Shown here: positions 49,023 to 59,127 of the stretch, one piece after another
Position numbering within the stretch: position 1 is the first letter of the stretch
Layout of the letters: each line of letters opens with the position of its first letter
The notes under the pieces: generated by a model
What the model was told of the DNA's origin: nothing
Database searches by the model: none
What the model saw: the letters and a program-made list of their open reading frames with translations, nothing else
Translations under genes and position numbers: made by a program
Source: Thermoactinomyces daqus
Lineage (GTDB): Bacteria > Bacillota > Bacilli > Thermoactinomycetales > Thermoactinomycetaceae
DNA: 64,000 bases
NCBI RefSeq assembly: GCF_000763315.1
Contig: NZ_JPST01000014.1
Coordinates: forward strand, 62,001-126,000
Direction of reading: 5' to 3'

Positions 49023-49056
49023 AACTGGCGACAGGATTGATCGCCTGCCGCCAGTT
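49023..49056 (-). terminator. terminator of tal
   Basis: Thirteen-base arms AACTGGCGGCAGG/CCTGTCGCCAGTT (49044-49056 with 49023-49035, one G:U), eight-base loop, and a short T run. Confidence 0.75.
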
Positions 49057-49064
49057 AAAAAAAG

Positions 49065-49712
49065 TTACGCTTTCGTCGCTTTTTTCCAATCGGCTTCAAA
49101 TTTTTCAATTCCTTGGTCGGTCAACGGATGATGCACGATTTGCTCGATCACTTTAAACGGGACGGTTGCAATGTGTGCTCCGCTCAGGGCGGCTTGTGTC
49201 ACATGCATCGGGTGGCGGATGCTGGCGGCAATGATCTCCGTGTCAATGCCATGGATTCCAAAGATCTCTGCAACGTCCTGAATCAGTTCCAACCCGTCCT
49301 GTCCGATATCATCCAGGCGTCCGACAAACGGGCTGACAAAAGTAGCCCCGGCCCTGGCAGCCATTAGCGCCTGGTTCGCGGAAAAGATCAAGGTTACATT
49401 GGTTTTGATTCCTTTTTTGGCAAAGTGGTGAACCGCTTTTAACCCTTCGGTCGTCATCGGAATTTTAATCGTCACATTTTCCGACAACTGAGCCAAGCGT
49501 TCTCCCTCTTCAATCATGCCTCGCGCGTCGCGGCTGATCACCTCGGCGCTTACCGGGCCGTCAACAATGCCGAGAATTTCCTTGAGGACTTCTTCAAAGA
49601 CGCGCCCTGATTTGGCAACCAAACTTGGGTTCGTGGTCACGCCCGCCAAAAGGCCCCATTCATTCACTTCGCGGATCTCGTCAACAATCGCGGTATCCAG
49701 GAAAAATTTCAT
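49065..49712 (-). CDS. tal: transaldolase of the fructose-6-phosphate aldolase (TalC/Fsa) type
   Basis: 215-residue class I aldolase-fold enzyme of the non-oxidative pentose phosphate pathway. N-terminus [21 protein letters not shown], and the Schiff-base Lys83 in [22 protein letters not shown] and ASIRHPMHV are family motifs. The ATG at 49712 lies eight bases behind GGAGG; a second ATG one codon earlier is equivalent. Corresponds to ywjH, directly after fbaA. Confidence 0.95.
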   Translation of the reverse strand: MKFFLDTAIVDEIREVNEWGLLAGVTTNPSLVAKSGRVFEEVLKEILGIVDGPVSAEVISRDARGMIEEGERLAQLSENVTIKIPMTTEGLKAVHHFAKKGIKTNVTLIFSANQALMAARAGATFVSPFVGRLDDIGQDGLELIQDVAEIFGIHGIDTEIIAASIRHPMHVTQAALSGAHIATVPFKVIEQIVHHPLTDQGIEKFEADWKKATKA

Positions 49713-49791
49713 CATCCATTCCTCCAAACTCTGATAAGTCGATCACAGGCCCGGATGGTCCAGTAAATCGTTCCGCGACCAAATTAAAAGC

Positions 49792-50646
49792 TTATGCCCT
49801 GCCCGAGCTGCCAAACAGGCGCATTTTGCCTTTGACAACTTCTTTCATCGCTTCACGGGCAGGACCCAGATATTTGCGCGGATCAATCATATTCGGATTT
49901 TGATCCAACAGTTCACGGACGACTTTCACCATCGCCACTTGGTTCTCGGTGTTTACATTGATCTTGCCTACGCCGGCGGCAATCGCCTTTTTAATCGATT
50001 CGTCCGGAACGCCGGAACCGCCGTGAAGCACGATCGGCGCCTCGATGCTGCTCGCCACTTTTTCAATGATGTCATAGCGGATTTTCGGTTCCCCTTTGTA
50101 CATCCCGTGCGCCGTTCCAACCGCTATCGCCAGGGCATCGACGCGTGTTTCTTCCCAGAAGCGGATGGCCTCTTCCGGATTAGCCAGATGAGCATCTTCT
50201 TCGGCTACTTCGAGATCATCTTCCACCCCGCCGATCGTTCCGAGTTCGGCTTCGACAGAGACGCCGACAGCATGGGCTGCTTCAACGACTTTTTTGGTCA
50301 GGCGAATATTTTCTTCAAAAGGATAATGGGAACCATCAAACATAACAGAGGAGAAACCTGCGCGGATACACTTCATCACGACATCAAAGCTGCTTCCGTG
50401 GTCAAGGTGAAGGGCGACGGGAACACCGGATTCTTTGGCGGCTACTTTGGCAAGGGCGACGACATTGTCCAAACCCATATAGCGGATTGCACCTTCACTT
50501 GCACCAAAGATAAAGGGTGAGCGCTCTTCTGCGGCTGCAGCGGCGATCGCTTGAACGAACTCAAGGTTATTCATATTGAATTGCCCTACGGCAAAACCCT
50601 CTTTTTTCGCTTGGGGCAAAAAAGCATTCATTGATACGAGTGGCAT
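49792..50646 (-). CDS. fbaA: class II fructose-1,6-bisphosphate aldolase
   Basis: Zinc-dependent glycolytic aldolase, 284 residues. The metal and catalytic residues are Asp82-His83 in HLDHGSSFD, His180 in GTAHGMYKG and His208 in VLHGGSGVPD. N-terminus MPLVSMNAFL is typical of the Bacillus type. ATG behind AAGGAGG. It is 87 bases downstream of kce, with no clear terminator between. Confidence 0.97.
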   Translation of the reverse strand: MPLVSMNAFLPQAKKEGFAVGQFNMNNLEFVQAIAAAAAEERSPFIFGASEGAIRYMGLDNVVALAKVAAKESGVPVALHLDHGSSFDVVMKCIRAGFSSVMFDGSHYPFEENIRLTKKVVEAAHAVGVSVEAELGTIGGVEDDLEVAEEDAHLANPEEAIRFWEETRVDALAIAVGTAHGMYKGEPKIRYDIIEKVASSIEAPIVLHGGSGVPDESIKKAIAAGVGKINVNTENQVAMVKVVRELLDQNPNMIDPRKYLGPAREAMKEVVKGKMRLFGSSGRA

Positions 50647-50732
50647 ATGTAAGCCTCCTTTTTAAACCTGTATTTTATCATTTTGTCATTATAGCACTAG
50701 ATATTGGAATTGGGTAGAAATCATCTCGATCA

Positions 50733-51557
50733 TTAATAAAATTTACTTTTCGTTAAATGCAAAATTTGCCTTGCTTCATCCGGTGATGCGATCTCACGCC
50801 CCAGTTCCTTGGCAATACGTGCCACCCGCTTCACCAATTGCGCATTGGTTGCCAATTCCCCTTTTTTATAATAAATGTTGTCTTCCAAGCCAACGCGAAC
50901 ATGACCGCCCAAGACAATACCGAGGGTCGCCATCGGCAACTGATGCCGGCCGATCCCTGCCACCGTCCATGTTGCCCCCTCCGGCAGCTGGTGCACCAGA
51001 TGCAGCAAATTCTCCGCCGTAGCGGGAATCGCTCCCGGCACACCCATGACGAAATCAAAATGAAGATGCCCAGTGAAAAAACCCTTGTTGACCAAATGCA
51101 TCGCGTTAGCTATCATTCCCACATCGAAGATTTCAAATTCAGCACGGACCCCGTAACGTTCAAACTCTTCGGCAAAAGCGAGCAACTGTTCCGGCGTATT
51201 CATAAACACATCCTGCCCAAAATTAACCGTTCCCGTGGTCAATGTGGCCATCTCCGGACGCAAAGTCAGCGGTTGCATTCTCTCTTCGGCTGTCATTCCC
51301 ACGGCGCCGCCGGTTGAAACCTGGATAATAATGTCAGTCCGCTTTTCGATCTCTTCGATCGCCCGGCGATAGAGCTCCTTGGATTGCGATGGCGCCCCGT
51401 TTTCATCCCGCACATGAATATGGGCGATTGCCGCCCCCGCTTCCCGCGCCTCCAATGCGGCCTGGCCGATCTCTTCCGGGGTGATGGGCAGGTATGGAGT
51501 ATCGTCGCGCGTCACTTCCGCTCCGACCAACGCTGCCGTGATCATCAATTTTGACAT
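50733..51557 (-). CDS. kce: 3-keto-5-aminohexanoate cleavage enzyme (BKACE family)
   Basis: Condenses 3-keto-5-aminohexanoate with acetyl-CoA to give acetoacetate and 3-aminobutyryl-CoA in lysine fermentation. 274 residues with the BKACE TIM-barrel pattern: MITAALVGAE at the start, the zinc motif HIHVRDE near residue 46, and GHLHFDFVMGVPGAIPA near 170. The ATG at 51557 follows GGAGGGG. Other BKACE members take different beta-keto acids, but kal directly upstream supports the lysine assignment. No kamA, kamDE or kdd is in the window. Confidence 0.88.
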   Translation of the reverse strand: MSKLMITAALVGAEVTRDDTPYLPITPEEIGQAALEAREAGAAIAHIHVRDENGAPSQSKELYRRAIEEIEKRTDIIIQVSTGGAVGMTAEERMQPLTLRPEMATLTTGTVNFGQDVFMNTPEQLLAFAEEFERYGVRAEFEIFDVGMIANAMHLVNKGFFTGHLHFDFVMGVPGAIPATAENLLHLVHQLPEGATWTVAGIGRHQLPMATLGIVLGGHVRVGLEDNIYYKKGELATNAQLVKRVARIAKELGREIASPDEARQILHLTKSKFY

Positions 51558-51588
51558 CTCTTTCCCCTCCGAACACAAAAAAGTCAGC

Positions 51589-51967
51589 CTATCTGCCTTT
51601 TGGTACTACACAGGTGCCCGAAGCACGAGCGACCAAAAGGGGCTGCTCCAACACCTGAGCCCGGTAGGGGCGATCAGGGTCAACCCCGGCCTCAATCACT
51701 TTATATGCCTCAAAAGCAATCTTGCGGCTGGTATTTCCCACCCTTTCCAAACGGCCAATCGCCTCAATGAAATCGCCGGCATGAACAGGCGCGAGAAACT
51801 CCACCAGGTCGTAAGCGACAAACAAACCTTCATCCCCGTCGTGCCGAATCAGGATCTCGGTTGCGACATCGCCGAACAAGGACATGACCCGCGCCCCGTC
51901 AACCAAATTCCCCCCCGTAGTGCGCATCGGTCTGGCTCATGCGCAGTCGAATTTTCGCTTCAATCAT
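51589..51967 (-). CDS. kal: 3-aminobutyryl-CoA ammonia lyase, frameshifted at a G7 run
   Basis: Hot-dog-fold enzyme that removes ammonia from 3-aminobutyryl-CoA to crotonyl-CoA, the step after Kce. The ATG at 51967 (AAAGGAG seven bases upstream) encodes [19 protein letters not shown] and stops soon after in its own frame. Dropping one G from the run at 51910-51916 (C7 on the plus strand) restores [19 protein letters not shown] to the end, giving 125 residues, the normal length. Either the base is a sequencing or assembly error or the gene is broken; re-initiation at ATG 51927 would give a product lacking the first 13 or so residues. It lies between spo0F and kce. Confidence 0.85.
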
Positions 51968-51989
51968 CTCGCCACTCCTTTGCCGATTC

Positions 51990-52358
51990 TTAAGATGCCA
52001 GTTGCCGAATCACTTCCATTCGCAGTTCTTCAATGTCAAAAGGCTTTGTAAAATGGGTAACCGCCCCCAGCCGGCTGGCCTCGGCCACCATGTCCAGTTC
52101 ACCGTAAGCGGTCATCATGATCACTTTCGCTTTATTTCCAAACTGCCGGATCCGTCGCAGCAGTTCCAGACCATCCATCCCTGGCATCTTCATATCCAAT
52201 AATATGAGATCGGGCTTTTCCGATTGTATGATTTCAAGTGCCTGCTTGCCGTTGGCCGCCTGAAAAAACTCAAGATCATCCTTGGAGAAAACTTCCTTCA
52301 ACAGCAAACGGATGCCATATTGATCATCCACGACCAGTACCTTTTTGTTTTGAGCCAA
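51990..52358 (-). CDS. spo0F: sporulation phosphorelay response regulator Spo0F
   Basis: Single-domain receiver of 122 residues. The acidic pocket Asp11-Asp12, phospho-acceptor Asp55 (LLDMKMPGMDG), Thr83 and Lys105 (TKPFD) are intact; there is no output domain. Passes phosphate from kinases to Spo0B. It lies upstream of kal and kce with a 22-base gap and no terminator, so it may share a transcript with metabolic genes. Confidence 0.96.
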   Translation of the reverse strand: MAQNKKVLVVDDQYGIRLLLKEVFSKDDLEFFQAANGKQALEIIQSEKPDLILLDMKMPGMDGLELLRRIRQFGNKAKVIMMTAYGELDMVAEASRLGAVTHFTKPFDIEELRMEVIRQLAS

Positions 52359-52525
52359 CCGCGAAACCTCCCCCGCACCGTCAATTTTCTTTTCACCTGA
52401 ATAAAGGCAAATGAAAACGATAATATTGACTATTATTTTTTTATCGATCTGCCCATTTCCTGCAAATCAAGAGGAAAATTTGACTTATAATGAACTTGGG
52501 TAATTAAGGTAAATGGGGGAAAGCC

Positions 52526-53050
52526 ATGCGGAAAGTGATCGTCACGCCCTACAATCCTCGCTGGCCGGAGCAATTTGCCGCCGAAGCGAAAAAAATCAAA
52601 GAAGCGCTGGGTCCGGAAGCAGTCTGCATCCATCACATCGGCAGCACCGCGGTCCCCGGTCTGGCCGCCAAACCGATTATCGACCTGATCCCCGTTGTCA
52701 ACGACATTGAAAAAATCGATAAACTGACCGGAAACATGAAGGCAATCGGATATGTGCCGATGGGGGAATACGGAATTCCGGGCAGACGCTACTTTTTTAA
52801 GGGAAGCGAGCAGGTACACACCCATCGCGTTCACATCTTTGCCCGGGGCAATCCCGAGATCACGCGGCATCTCGCCTTCCGTGACTACTTGCGCGCCCAT
52901 CCCGATGAAGCAAGGCGCTATGCCGAGTTGAAAATCAATCTGGCAAAGCAATATCCTGCTTCCATCGAGCATTACATTTCCGGGAAAAACGACTTGATCA
53001 AGGAATTGGAGCAAAAAGCGATGCGGTGGTGGGAGACAGGCAAGCGCTGA
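52526..53050 (+). CDS. GrpB family protein (UPF0157, nucleotidyltransferase fold)
   Basis: 174-residue GrpB/UPF0157 protein: YNPRWPEQFAAEA at the start, HHIGSTAVPGLAAKPIIDLI near 35-55, and HRVHIFARGNPEITRHLAFRDYLRAHP in the second half, read in pieces. The fold is nucleotidyltransferase-like; biological role unknown. Plus strand, divergent from spo0F; GGGGGAAAG precedes the ATG. Confidence 0.88.
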   Translation: MRKVIVTPYNPRWPEQFAAEAKKIKEALGPEAVCIHHIGSTAVPGLAAKPIIDLIPVVNDIEKIDKLTGNMKAIGYVPMGEYGIPGRRYFFKGSEQVHTHRVHIFARGNPEITRHLAFRDYLRAHPDEARRYAELKINLAKQYPASIEHYISGKNDLIKELEQKAMRWWETGKR

Positions 53051-53071
53051 TCAGCGACAGGCTCCCGCCGC

Positions 53072-53674
53072 TTAAGCCCTGACGCGGGTTAAATCGACAA
53101 AATCCCCGATGCGATTTTTCGCTTTATTGTACAAGTACTGTTTATCCCGCTGCAGATACTGAAAGATCTCAAACGTCATGAGCGCGTCCTCCAAAGCGCG
53201 ATGGTGTTTTCGTTTCTCCTTTTTGCCGTATTGCTCAAGCGCCTTGGTCAATCCGGTCTGATTCCGCTCGCCGTAAAAGCGCATGTATTCAATCGACAAA
53301 TCTCTTTCCCGCCCTTCAAATGGAAAAGGAATATTCCAATACCGGCAGGATTTGCGCAAGACGACCATATCCATGTTTCCCCACGTCACAACAACCGTTG
53401 AACCCAACCGATAAAAAGAATGAAGGGTTTGAATCAGTTCCCGAAAGGTAATTCCCTGATCCACATCTTCCTGGCAAATCTGCAGAAATCGCTTGCACCT
53501 CTCGGTCAGGGTCGGATTGATTTCCGGTTTGACAAACGAACGATACTGGCGGATAATCTTTCCGTCTTCCACCAGCACCACACCCGCTTCAATGATTTCC
53601 GGGAAGTGAGTCCTCTCTTTTTCCGTCTTCTCCGGCATGGTAAATTCAAAGTCGATAAACAGAAGACGCTCCAC
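53072..53674 (-). CDS. kapD: 3'-5' exonuclease of the DEDD family, KapD-like
   Basis: 200-residue exonuclease. The DEDDh motifs are visible: Asp8/Glu10 in FIDFEFTMPE, Asp near 100 in WGNMDMVVL, and His-x4-Asp in HHRALEDALM. The FDFEFTMPE-like N-terminus matches KapD, described in B. subtilis as an inhibitor of the KinA route to sporulation. GTG start seven bases after AGGAGG. Proximity to spo0F is suggestive but may be chance. Confidence 0.8.
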   Translation of the reverse strand: MERLLFIDFEFTMPEKTEKERTHFPEIIEAGVVLVEDGKIIRQYRSFVKPEINPTLTERCKRFLQICQEDVDQGITFRELIQTLHSFYRLGSTVVVTWGNMDMVVLRKSCRYWNIPFPFEGRERDLSIEYMRFYGERNQTGLTKALEQYGKKEKRKHHRALEDALMTFEIFQYLQRDKQYLYNKAKNRIGDFVDLTRVRA

Positions 53675-53945
53675 CTCATAACCTCCTGCAACCCGGTCAC
53701 CGGTCTTTTTCTGTAAAAGTTTGTTGCCGGCAAGGATTGGGACACCCTACAGCGACATTCCCGATGGCGTTGATGCCCCATCCCCGTCCGCCAAGCCTCA
53801 TCTCCGGTTTTTTCCGACAAAACATGATCGTTTTTTGTCGGGCAAGCAGGCGACACATTCGCGTGAAAATGTGTTATAAGATAATTAAACAGTCGATGAA
53901 AACCAATCTCACTTTTCTCAACTACTACATAAGCGGAGGGGAAAA

Positions 53946-54395
53946 ATGATCCTCACTCAACAGTTGGATATAGGCGTTTCGATTGATCAAGCATTTTCCT
54001 GGATTTACGATACCGATAAACAAAAGAAGTGGATAAGCGGACTGATCGATACCGTTTGGTTAACACCGTTTGACCCCGAAAACCCCGTGGGAAGCCAATT
54101 TAAAAGACAGTTCCGGCAAGATCATCAACTGCTGGAGCTGGAAGGGGAAGTGATCGAATTTTACTCTCCCAATATCTATGGGGTGCGCATCAACGATTCC
54201 CGCCTTCCATATGAAGAGATTTTCCGTCTAGAACCCCTGACCCCCCAAAGCTGCCGCCTGCATTACAAACGCATGATCACATCCCGAAGCCTGCTGTCGC
54301 GGGCGGTCGCATCGATGATGCTGATGTCGGCACGGGTGAAAATAAAAAAGCAACTGAAAAACTTGGTTTATCTCATTGAAACCGGGGGCAAATAG
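53946..54395 (+). CDS. SRPBCC (START-like) domain protein
   Basis: 149-residue protein with the polyketide-cyclase/SRPBCC pattern: a beta strand VSIDQAFSWIYDTDKQKKWISG at the N-terminus in pieces, then FEWLE-like strands (EGEVIEFYSPNIYGVRI) and a long C-terminal helix. These proteins bind hydrophobic ligands in a helix-grip cavity; no ligand can be named. Plus strand, with AGCGGAGGGG before the ATG and its own terminator. Confidence 0.75.
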   Translation: MILTQQLDIGVSIDQAFSWIYDTDKQKKWISGLIDTVWLTPFDPENPVGSQFKRQFRQDHQLLELEGEVIEFYSPNIYGVRINDSRLPYEEIFRLEPLTPQSCRLHYKRMITSRSLLSRAVASMMLMSARVKIKKQLKNLVYLIETGGK

Positions 54396-54404
54396 CCCCT
54401 TTTT
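54385..54404 (+). terminator. terminator of the SRPBCC gene
   Basis: GGGGC (54385-54389) and GCCCC (54395-54399) pair around a five-base loop containing the stop codon, followed by TTTTT. Confidence 0.75.
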
Positions 54405-54908
54405 GCACGAACATGCCAAAAAATCCCTGATTCTACTCTTATGTATGCAGACGGTCCGGGAGATAATACTTCAGTTGCTTTTTCCTTTGGTCTTCACTAT
54501 CTTTTTCTCACTTATATACAAAAAATCCTTTATATTAGTTAGATTTATTCCGGCGTGTGAAGTTGCATCCTATCGGAGGGAGAAGTTGATCCCGGACTCT
54601 TGCCGCCTCATCCCCAATCTCCGGGCGCAAATGGAACTCTCTTCAGTCAAAAATCCCATCCGCGTGATCCCCCCTCCGTTTGATGCATTTGCCTCCCGGC
54701 GGAGACAGATGCCACTTGCTTGCAATCAGATAAAATTGAAAATGAATAACTGTTTTTTAAAAAGACCTATAAAAATCCTTAGAGTCACAAAATAAAACAT
54801 GTTAGAATGAATCATGAAAATGGAGGCTTGCGTCCATTTCAACCGGCCGTTAAACTCGCGGGGAACGAAGAGGTGCTGCCCGCAGCCCGCCCTGCGACAC
54901 TTTCACAG
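54405..54908. other. intergenic region without a recognisable gene
   Basis: About 500 AT-rich bases between two terminators. A 139-codon plus-strand frame begins inside the SRPBCC gene and continues here, but it lacks a ribosome site and has no coherent domain. Two overlapping 121-codon frames at 54807-55179 run through the terminator and the convergent GNAT gene. I see nothing further. Confidence 0.5.
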
Positions 54909-54940
54909 AAAAACAGCAACCGGATGTCCCACGGTTGCTG
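54909..54940 (-). terminator. terminator of the GNAT gene
   Basis: Minus-strand stem CAGCAACCG/CGGTTGCTG (54932-54940 with 54914-54922), nine-base loop, then five T (54909-54913). Confidence 0.88.
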
Positions 54941-54951
54941 CTCGTTTGTGT

Positions 54952-55455
54952 TCAGTGAAGCACTTTTTCATAGGCGACAAAAGGGCGATCAAAATCGGGA
55001 AAATAAAACTCCCCTCTTTTCTCATAACCTTGAGATTCATAAAGGTTCATCGCCCGCTGATTGGTTGTTTTCGTATCGAGGCGAATACTTGTATACCCCT
55101 TTTCACGGGCAAAGTTTTCAATCTCCTGAACCAGCTTTTTGGCAATCCCCTGCCCCTGAAAAACCGGGTTGACGCATAAACGGTGAACAGCGAGATATTG
55201 GCCCGACCGGTCGCGCCATGATATTTCGTCATACTCCGGCGGAATAAACCGGTCAAGCGTCACGGCGGCGGCCACTTTTCCGTCTTTTTGCATCAGGTAC
55301 AAGTGACCTTGTCTCAGATCTTCACTTATAATGTCGCGGTTGGGGTAATCCTGATTCCATTGGTATATGTTGTTCTTCGCCATCACTTTTTTTACATCTT
55401 CAAACATGTGCACAATTTCTTCCAGTTGTTCCGGCTGGGCTGTTGTCAACTGCAT
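54952..55455 (-). CDS. GNAT-family N-acetyltransferase
   Basis: 167-residue GNAT protein. The acetyl-CoA loop VNPVFQGQGIAKKLVQEIE (near residue 97-115, the Q-x-x-G-x-A element) and TNQRAMNLYESQGY near 135 are clear. LYLMQKDGKVAAAVTL forms the central strands. Substrate unknown. ATG after AAAGGATAAGTAGG; own terminator downstream. Confidence 0.88.
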   Translation of the reverse strand: MQLTTAQPEQLEEIVHMFEDVKKVMAKNNIYQWNQDYPNRDIISEDLRQGHLYLMQKDGKVAAAVTLDRFIPPEYDEISWRDRSGQYLAVHRLCVNPVFQGQGIAKKLVQEIENFAREKGYTSIRLDTKTTNQRAMNLYESQGYEKRGEFYFPDFDRPFVAYEKVLH

Positions 55456-55706
55456 CCTACTTATCCTTTCTCGATGAAATATCAGGCATGTTCATTTCAT
55501 GATCTGCAGGGAGACCGAAGGGAATTTTTCGTCTGATGGCGTTGACCGCCTTTTTCGCCGGCTGCGGATCCGAATTCCCCGGCACAGCTCGCTCCCCTGC
55601 CATGGCAACCTGCCTGCCGACAGATGGTTGGATCATGCACTATATATTTTTCCACATCCATATAAAAAAACACTTTTTGCCAAATCAGACAAAGAGAGGA
55701 CTACCC

Positions 55707-56897
55707 ATGAATTCTGTAACAAAAAGACGCACTCTTTTATCCATAACCCTGGTTTATTTTCTGGCTTATTTCGCCCTCGGTGCATTCTCCACTTTATTCG
55801 GCGTGTACCTGAAAGAGGAAATTCAACTATCCGGAACCCAAACCGGGCTGATCCTCTCCATCGGCCCGATTGTCATGTTGTTCACCCAGCCCTTGTGGGG
55901 GTTTTTAAGCGATTATACGCGCAAACCCCGCCAGTTGCTCATGCTCTCCATTATCGTTACCGGTCTGCTCGGACTTTTGTTTCTCTTTTTCGACCGATAC
56001 TTTCTCATTTTTGCCGCCGCGATCCTGCTGGCCGTGTTTCAGGCGGCAATCAACCCGCTTACCGACAGTCTGACCCTGAACTACACGTCGAAAAACGGGC
56101 TGAATTACGGGCGATTCCGCCTGTGGGGTGCAGCCGGCTTCGCTTTTGCCGCCTGGGTCAGCGGTACGTTGGCGGAAATGTTCGGCCTGAAGGTCATCTT
56201 TTTCGCTTTTGCCTTCAGTCTGTGGATCAGCGCCATCTTCGCCTGGTTCATGCCGCGTGAAGGGGAATTCCGGCGGGCCGAAGTGGGCAAAGGGCTGGTC
56301 AAACTGATGCGAATGCCCCGCTTTCTTATTTTCCTGACCGCCAGTTTTTGCGTCATGGGACCACTCCTGGCCCACAACTCCTACTTCGGCCTGTATTACC
56401 AGGCAATCGGGGGAACAGTGGCCGGGGTCGGCTTTTGTTTTTTGCTGGGGGCGGGCAGCGAAATCCCGATTTGGAATACCTCGGGCAAATGGATTGAAAA
56501 ACACGGCCCTCATCTGATGGCGATTTGTGCCGGTGTCATCGGCGCGATTCGCTGGTTTTTCTATTCGTTTGACTTGCCGCTGGCCTGGGTGATCATTCTC
56601 ACCCTGACACAGGGGCTGACGATCGGCATTTTTTTCCCTGCCTCTTTGATTTACATCCAGTCGGTTGCGCCCCCCGAAGTGAGAACAACCGCCGTTTCTC
56701 TCAACGCCGCGATGACGTCCGGTTTGGGGAACTGGTTTTTCGTCCTTATCGGCGGCATGATTTTGGACGCCTTTGGCATTTTTTCCGTGTACCGCTTTTT
56801 CAGCCTGTTTACATTCATCGGGGTGATCCTGATCGCCGGACTGGCCTTGACGAAAAAAAAGCCGCCCTCAACAGAGCTGGCAGCAAAGGAAAAATGA
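55707..56897 (+). CDS. MFS transporter (MFS_1-like/oligosaccharide-nucleoside group)
   Basis: 396 residues with 12 predicted membrane helices. The first half shows VYFLAYFALGAFSTLFGVYL and the loop GFLSDYTRKPRQLLM, a form of the MFS motif A between helices 2 and 3; motif repeats recur in the second half. The pattern resembles the MFS_1_like (LacY/NupG-related) group, so a sugar, nucleoside or aromatic acid could be the substrate. The ATG at 55707 follows AGAGAGGA; the frame is open upstream to 55536 with no start signal. Confidence 0.82.
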   Translation: MNSVTKRRTLLSITLVYFLAYFALGAFSTLFGVYLKEEIQLSGTQTGLILSIGPIVMLFTQPLWGFLSDYTRKPRQLLMLSIIVTGLLGLLFLFFDRYFLIFAAAILLAVFQAAINPLTDSLTLNYTSKNGLNYGRFRLWGAAGFAFAAWVSGTLAEMFGLKVIFFAFAFSLWISAIFAWFMPREGEFRRAEVGKGLVKLMRMPRFLIFLTASFCVMGPLLAHNSYFGLYYQAIGGTVAGVGFCFLLGAGSEIPIWNTSGKWIEKHGPHLMAICAGVIGAIRWFFYSFDLPLAWVIILTLTQGLTIGIFFPASLIYIQSVAPPEVRTTAVSLNAAMTSGLGNWFFVLIGGMILDAFGIFSVYRFFSLFTFIGVILIAGLALTKKKPPSTELAAKEK

Positions 56898-56908
56898 AAC
56901 CCATTCAA

Positions 56909-56938
56909 AAAAGGTGGCTGCCAGTATCGCCACCTTTT
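56909..56938. terminator. bidirectional terminator between MFS and cytochrome oxidase subunit IV genes
   Basis: AAAAGGTGGC (56909-56918) pairs perfectly with GCCACCTTTT (56929-56938) around a ten-base loop; A and T runs allow function on both strands. Confidence 0.82.
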
Positions 56939-56948
56939 GCCTTCTTTA

Positions 56949-57257
56949 TTACATCAAGATGATTCCCACCGCTGAAATCACGGCGATCAACAGACCGAGA
57001 GCGAAAAAGAGAATCACGATGCCATAGCCTCTTTGCGCCAGATGCATAAAGGTGAAAAGTTGCAGGATCACTTGCAGGATGGCCAAAATCAGGATGATCC
57101 AGAAAGTCTGTTCCAGACTGAGTTTATTCTCCCCGACAATCCAGAAGGCGATCGCCGTAAACAGGATCATCCAAACGAAGGAAAATACATGTTTCCAGGG
57201 GGATTCACGCTTCACCCTTTTTTCCGGTTCCCTCTGTCTCACCCAATCCGGCTGCAT
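56949..57257 (-). CDS. cytochrome c oxidase subunit IV-family protein
   Basis: 102-residue protein with three membrane helices: VFSFVWMILFTAIAFWIV, FWIILILAILQVILQLFTFMHL and a C-terminal helix. This matches the bacterial COX4/CyoD family, including the QLFTFMHL signature. It stabilises haem-copper oxidases. The other oxidase subunits are not in this window, so the gene is detached from the usual ctaCDEF cluster. ATG after GGGAGGGATGG. Confidence 0.82.
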   Translation of the reverse strand: MQPDWVRQREPEKRVKRESPWKHVFSFVWMILFTAIAFWIVGENKLSLEQTFWIILILAILQVILQLFTFMHLAQRGYGIVILFFALGLLIAVISAVGIILM

Positions 57258-57370
57258 CGTCCATCCCTCCCGAACCGAACGTTCAGCTTGGTTAAAAGAA
57301 AGCCGCCGATCCTACACTCTACCCTTTATTTTAAACTATTTACAATTATCTGACAAGTGATGACCGCACA

Positions 57371-57397
57371 AAAGAACCCGGAAAACGATCCGGGCTC
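57371..57397 (-). terminator. terminator of pyrG
   Basis: Minus-strand stem GAGCCCGG/CCGGGTTC (57390-57397 with 57374-57381, one G:U), eight-base loop, then TTTTG. Confidence 0.8.
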
Positions 57398-57412
57398 CGT
57401 CCATTGTGAACT

Positions 57413-59065
<1,653 letters not shown>

Positions 59066-59080
59066 TTATCAAAAAATAGA

Positions 59081-59111
59081 AAAGAGCGCCCCCGGTTTAG
59101 GGGCGCTCTTT
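59081..59111 (-). terminator. attenuator terminator in the pyrG leader
   Basis: Twelve-pair stem AAAGAGCGCCCC/GGGGCGCTCTTT (59100-59111 with 59081-59092), seven-base loop, then TTTCTATTTTTT on the minus strand. It lies in the transcribed leader, 22 bases after the predicted start of transcription and 48 before the ATG. Its C-rich 5' arm is what an extra run of G at the RNA 5' end would pair with. Confidence 0.85.
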
Positions 59112-59127
59112 TGAATCCGTTCATAAT

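Noticed and set aside
53046..53057. palindrome CGCTGATCAGCG at the end of grpB as a terminator
   Set aside because: It has no loop and no following T run, so it is not an intrinsic terminator.
54376..54795. 139-codon plus-strand frame after the SRPBCC gene
   Set aside because: It starts inside the SRPBCC gene, spans its terminator and has no coherent domain despite a hydrophobic patch.
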